13,010 bases of DNA from Dehalococcoidia bacterium UBA3254 (GTDB lineage: Bacteria > Chloroflexota > Dehalococcoidia > Dehalococcoidales > UBA3254): the NCBI GenBank assembly GCA_002362735.1, contig DEUU01000265.1, positions 1-13,010 of the forward strand, in the 5' to 3' direction. Positions 12,709 through 13,010 of this stretch are shown here, one piece after another. Below the pieces are notes generated by a model. The model made no database searches. It worked only from the letters and a program-made list of their open reading frames with translations, and was not told the DNA's origin. Every line of letters starts with the position of its first letter. Position 1 is the stretch's first letter. The position numbers and the translations under genes were made by a program.

Positions 12709-13010
12709 TTATTTCTTTCCTTTTAATTTTTCTTCCAGTACCTTAAAAAAATAGTCTTTAGGCCTTACCCTCAAGAAGAGGGTTTTCCTGGCACTGGACT
12801 TGACGGTGACGACTGCACCGGCAAAGACCGGGATATTGATATGCCCATCAATGCTCAAGGTTGCCTGGTTGGTAGTGGCTAGATGTAACTTGATAATGCT
12901 GGAAGCCGGCAGGATCTGACTGTAACCTGAGCTTAAATGAGAGACGATCGGTACCAGCAGCAGGTCTGGGGATTGCGGATAAAGAATCGGCCCTCCGGCT
13001 GCCAGGGCAT
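12709..13010 (-). CDS. nadK: NAD kinase, C-terminal part (5' end beyond the window)
   Basis: Only the last 99 codons plus stop are present; the start lies past position 13010. The visible part opens ALAAGGPILYP, the end of the NAD kinase 'TGSTAYalaAGGPiv.P' substrate loop, then LLVPIVSHLSSGYSQILPASS (matching the 'ltPi.pH.l..rpivl' core), then a beta-rich stretch (IKLHLATTNQATLSIDGH), and closes with TLFLRVRPKDYFFKVLEEKLKGKK. NAD kinase phosphorylates NAD to NADP with ATP and is the only source of NADP in most bacteria. The stop (TAA, complement of 12709-12711) touches the TTG start of the GNAT gene, so the pair is an operon with coupled translation. Confidence 0.9.
   Translation of the reverse strand, partial: ALAAGGPILYPQSPDLLLVPIVSHLSSGYSQILPASSIIKLHLATTNQATLSIDGHINIPVFAGAVVTVKSSARKTLFLRVRPKDYFFKVLEEKLKGKK

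Noticed and set aside
12811..12821. GACTGCACCGG, identical to 21-31
   Set aside because: The copy lies in conserved NAD kinase codons; an 11-nt match in 13 kb with no flanking similarity is likely chance.
1..13010. CRISPR array, tRNA, rRNA, transposase or phage genes
   Set aside because: I looked for regularly spaced repeats, cloverleaf-like or rRNA-like sequence and transposase or integrase motifs by eye and saw none.

Overview
The window carries about 17 protein genes on both strands, in short runs of one to three genes. It looks like an ordinary bacterial chromosome, probably an uncultured anaerobe of the Chloroflexota (class Dehalococcoidia). This is inference, not proof. It rests on the tandem zinc-ribbon protein, the GRxGCxxNGCCYG form of Lgt, an FtsY reduced to its NG core and the style of the TetR protein. 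No rRNA, tRNA, CRISPR array, transposase or phage gene was found.

Layout. Positions 72-2997 (+) hold a double zinc-ribbon protein, a DUF503 (YlxP-like) protein and a DUF1998-type DEAH helicase of the MrfA/Hrq1 family. A perfect 30-bp palindrome follows, then a possible 23-aa leader ORF, ftsY (3126-4028) and lgt (4114-4923). A convergent MFS exporter (4960-6195, -) comes next. A 406-bp gap carries an 87-bp palindromic element and a promoter for a C_GCAxxG_C_C redox protein (6602-7039, +). Positions 7088-9226 on the minus strand hold an unrecognised secreted or anchored protein, a DUF1328 micro-membrane protein and plsY. A HIT hydrolase (9495-9833, +) and a Nudix pyrophosphatase (9843-10379, -) converge. 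From about 10380 to 12230 the DNA turns AT-rich. It holds a frameshifted gene remnant, an operator-like palindrome on a promoter, two tiny single-pass membrane proteins and a TetR regulator. The window ends with a GNAT acetyltransferase (12232-12708, -) directly coupled to the 3' part of an NAD kinase gene that runs off the right edge.

Function. Most genes are housekeeping: membrane targeting (ftsY), lipoprotein and phospholipid synthesis (lgt, plsY), nucleotide metabolism and clean-up (NAD kinase, Nudix, HIT) and DNA repair (helicase). The part that best fits an undescribed system is 10679-12011: palindrome and promoter, two micro-membrane proteins, and TetR.

Translation starts are unusual. 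Only about half the genes use ATG; ftsY, lgt, tetR and the GNAT gene use TTG, and DUF503 and the helicase use GTG. Two genes with strong Shine-Dalgarno sites have ATA or ACG exactly where ATG is expected. DUF503 appears to be leaderless.
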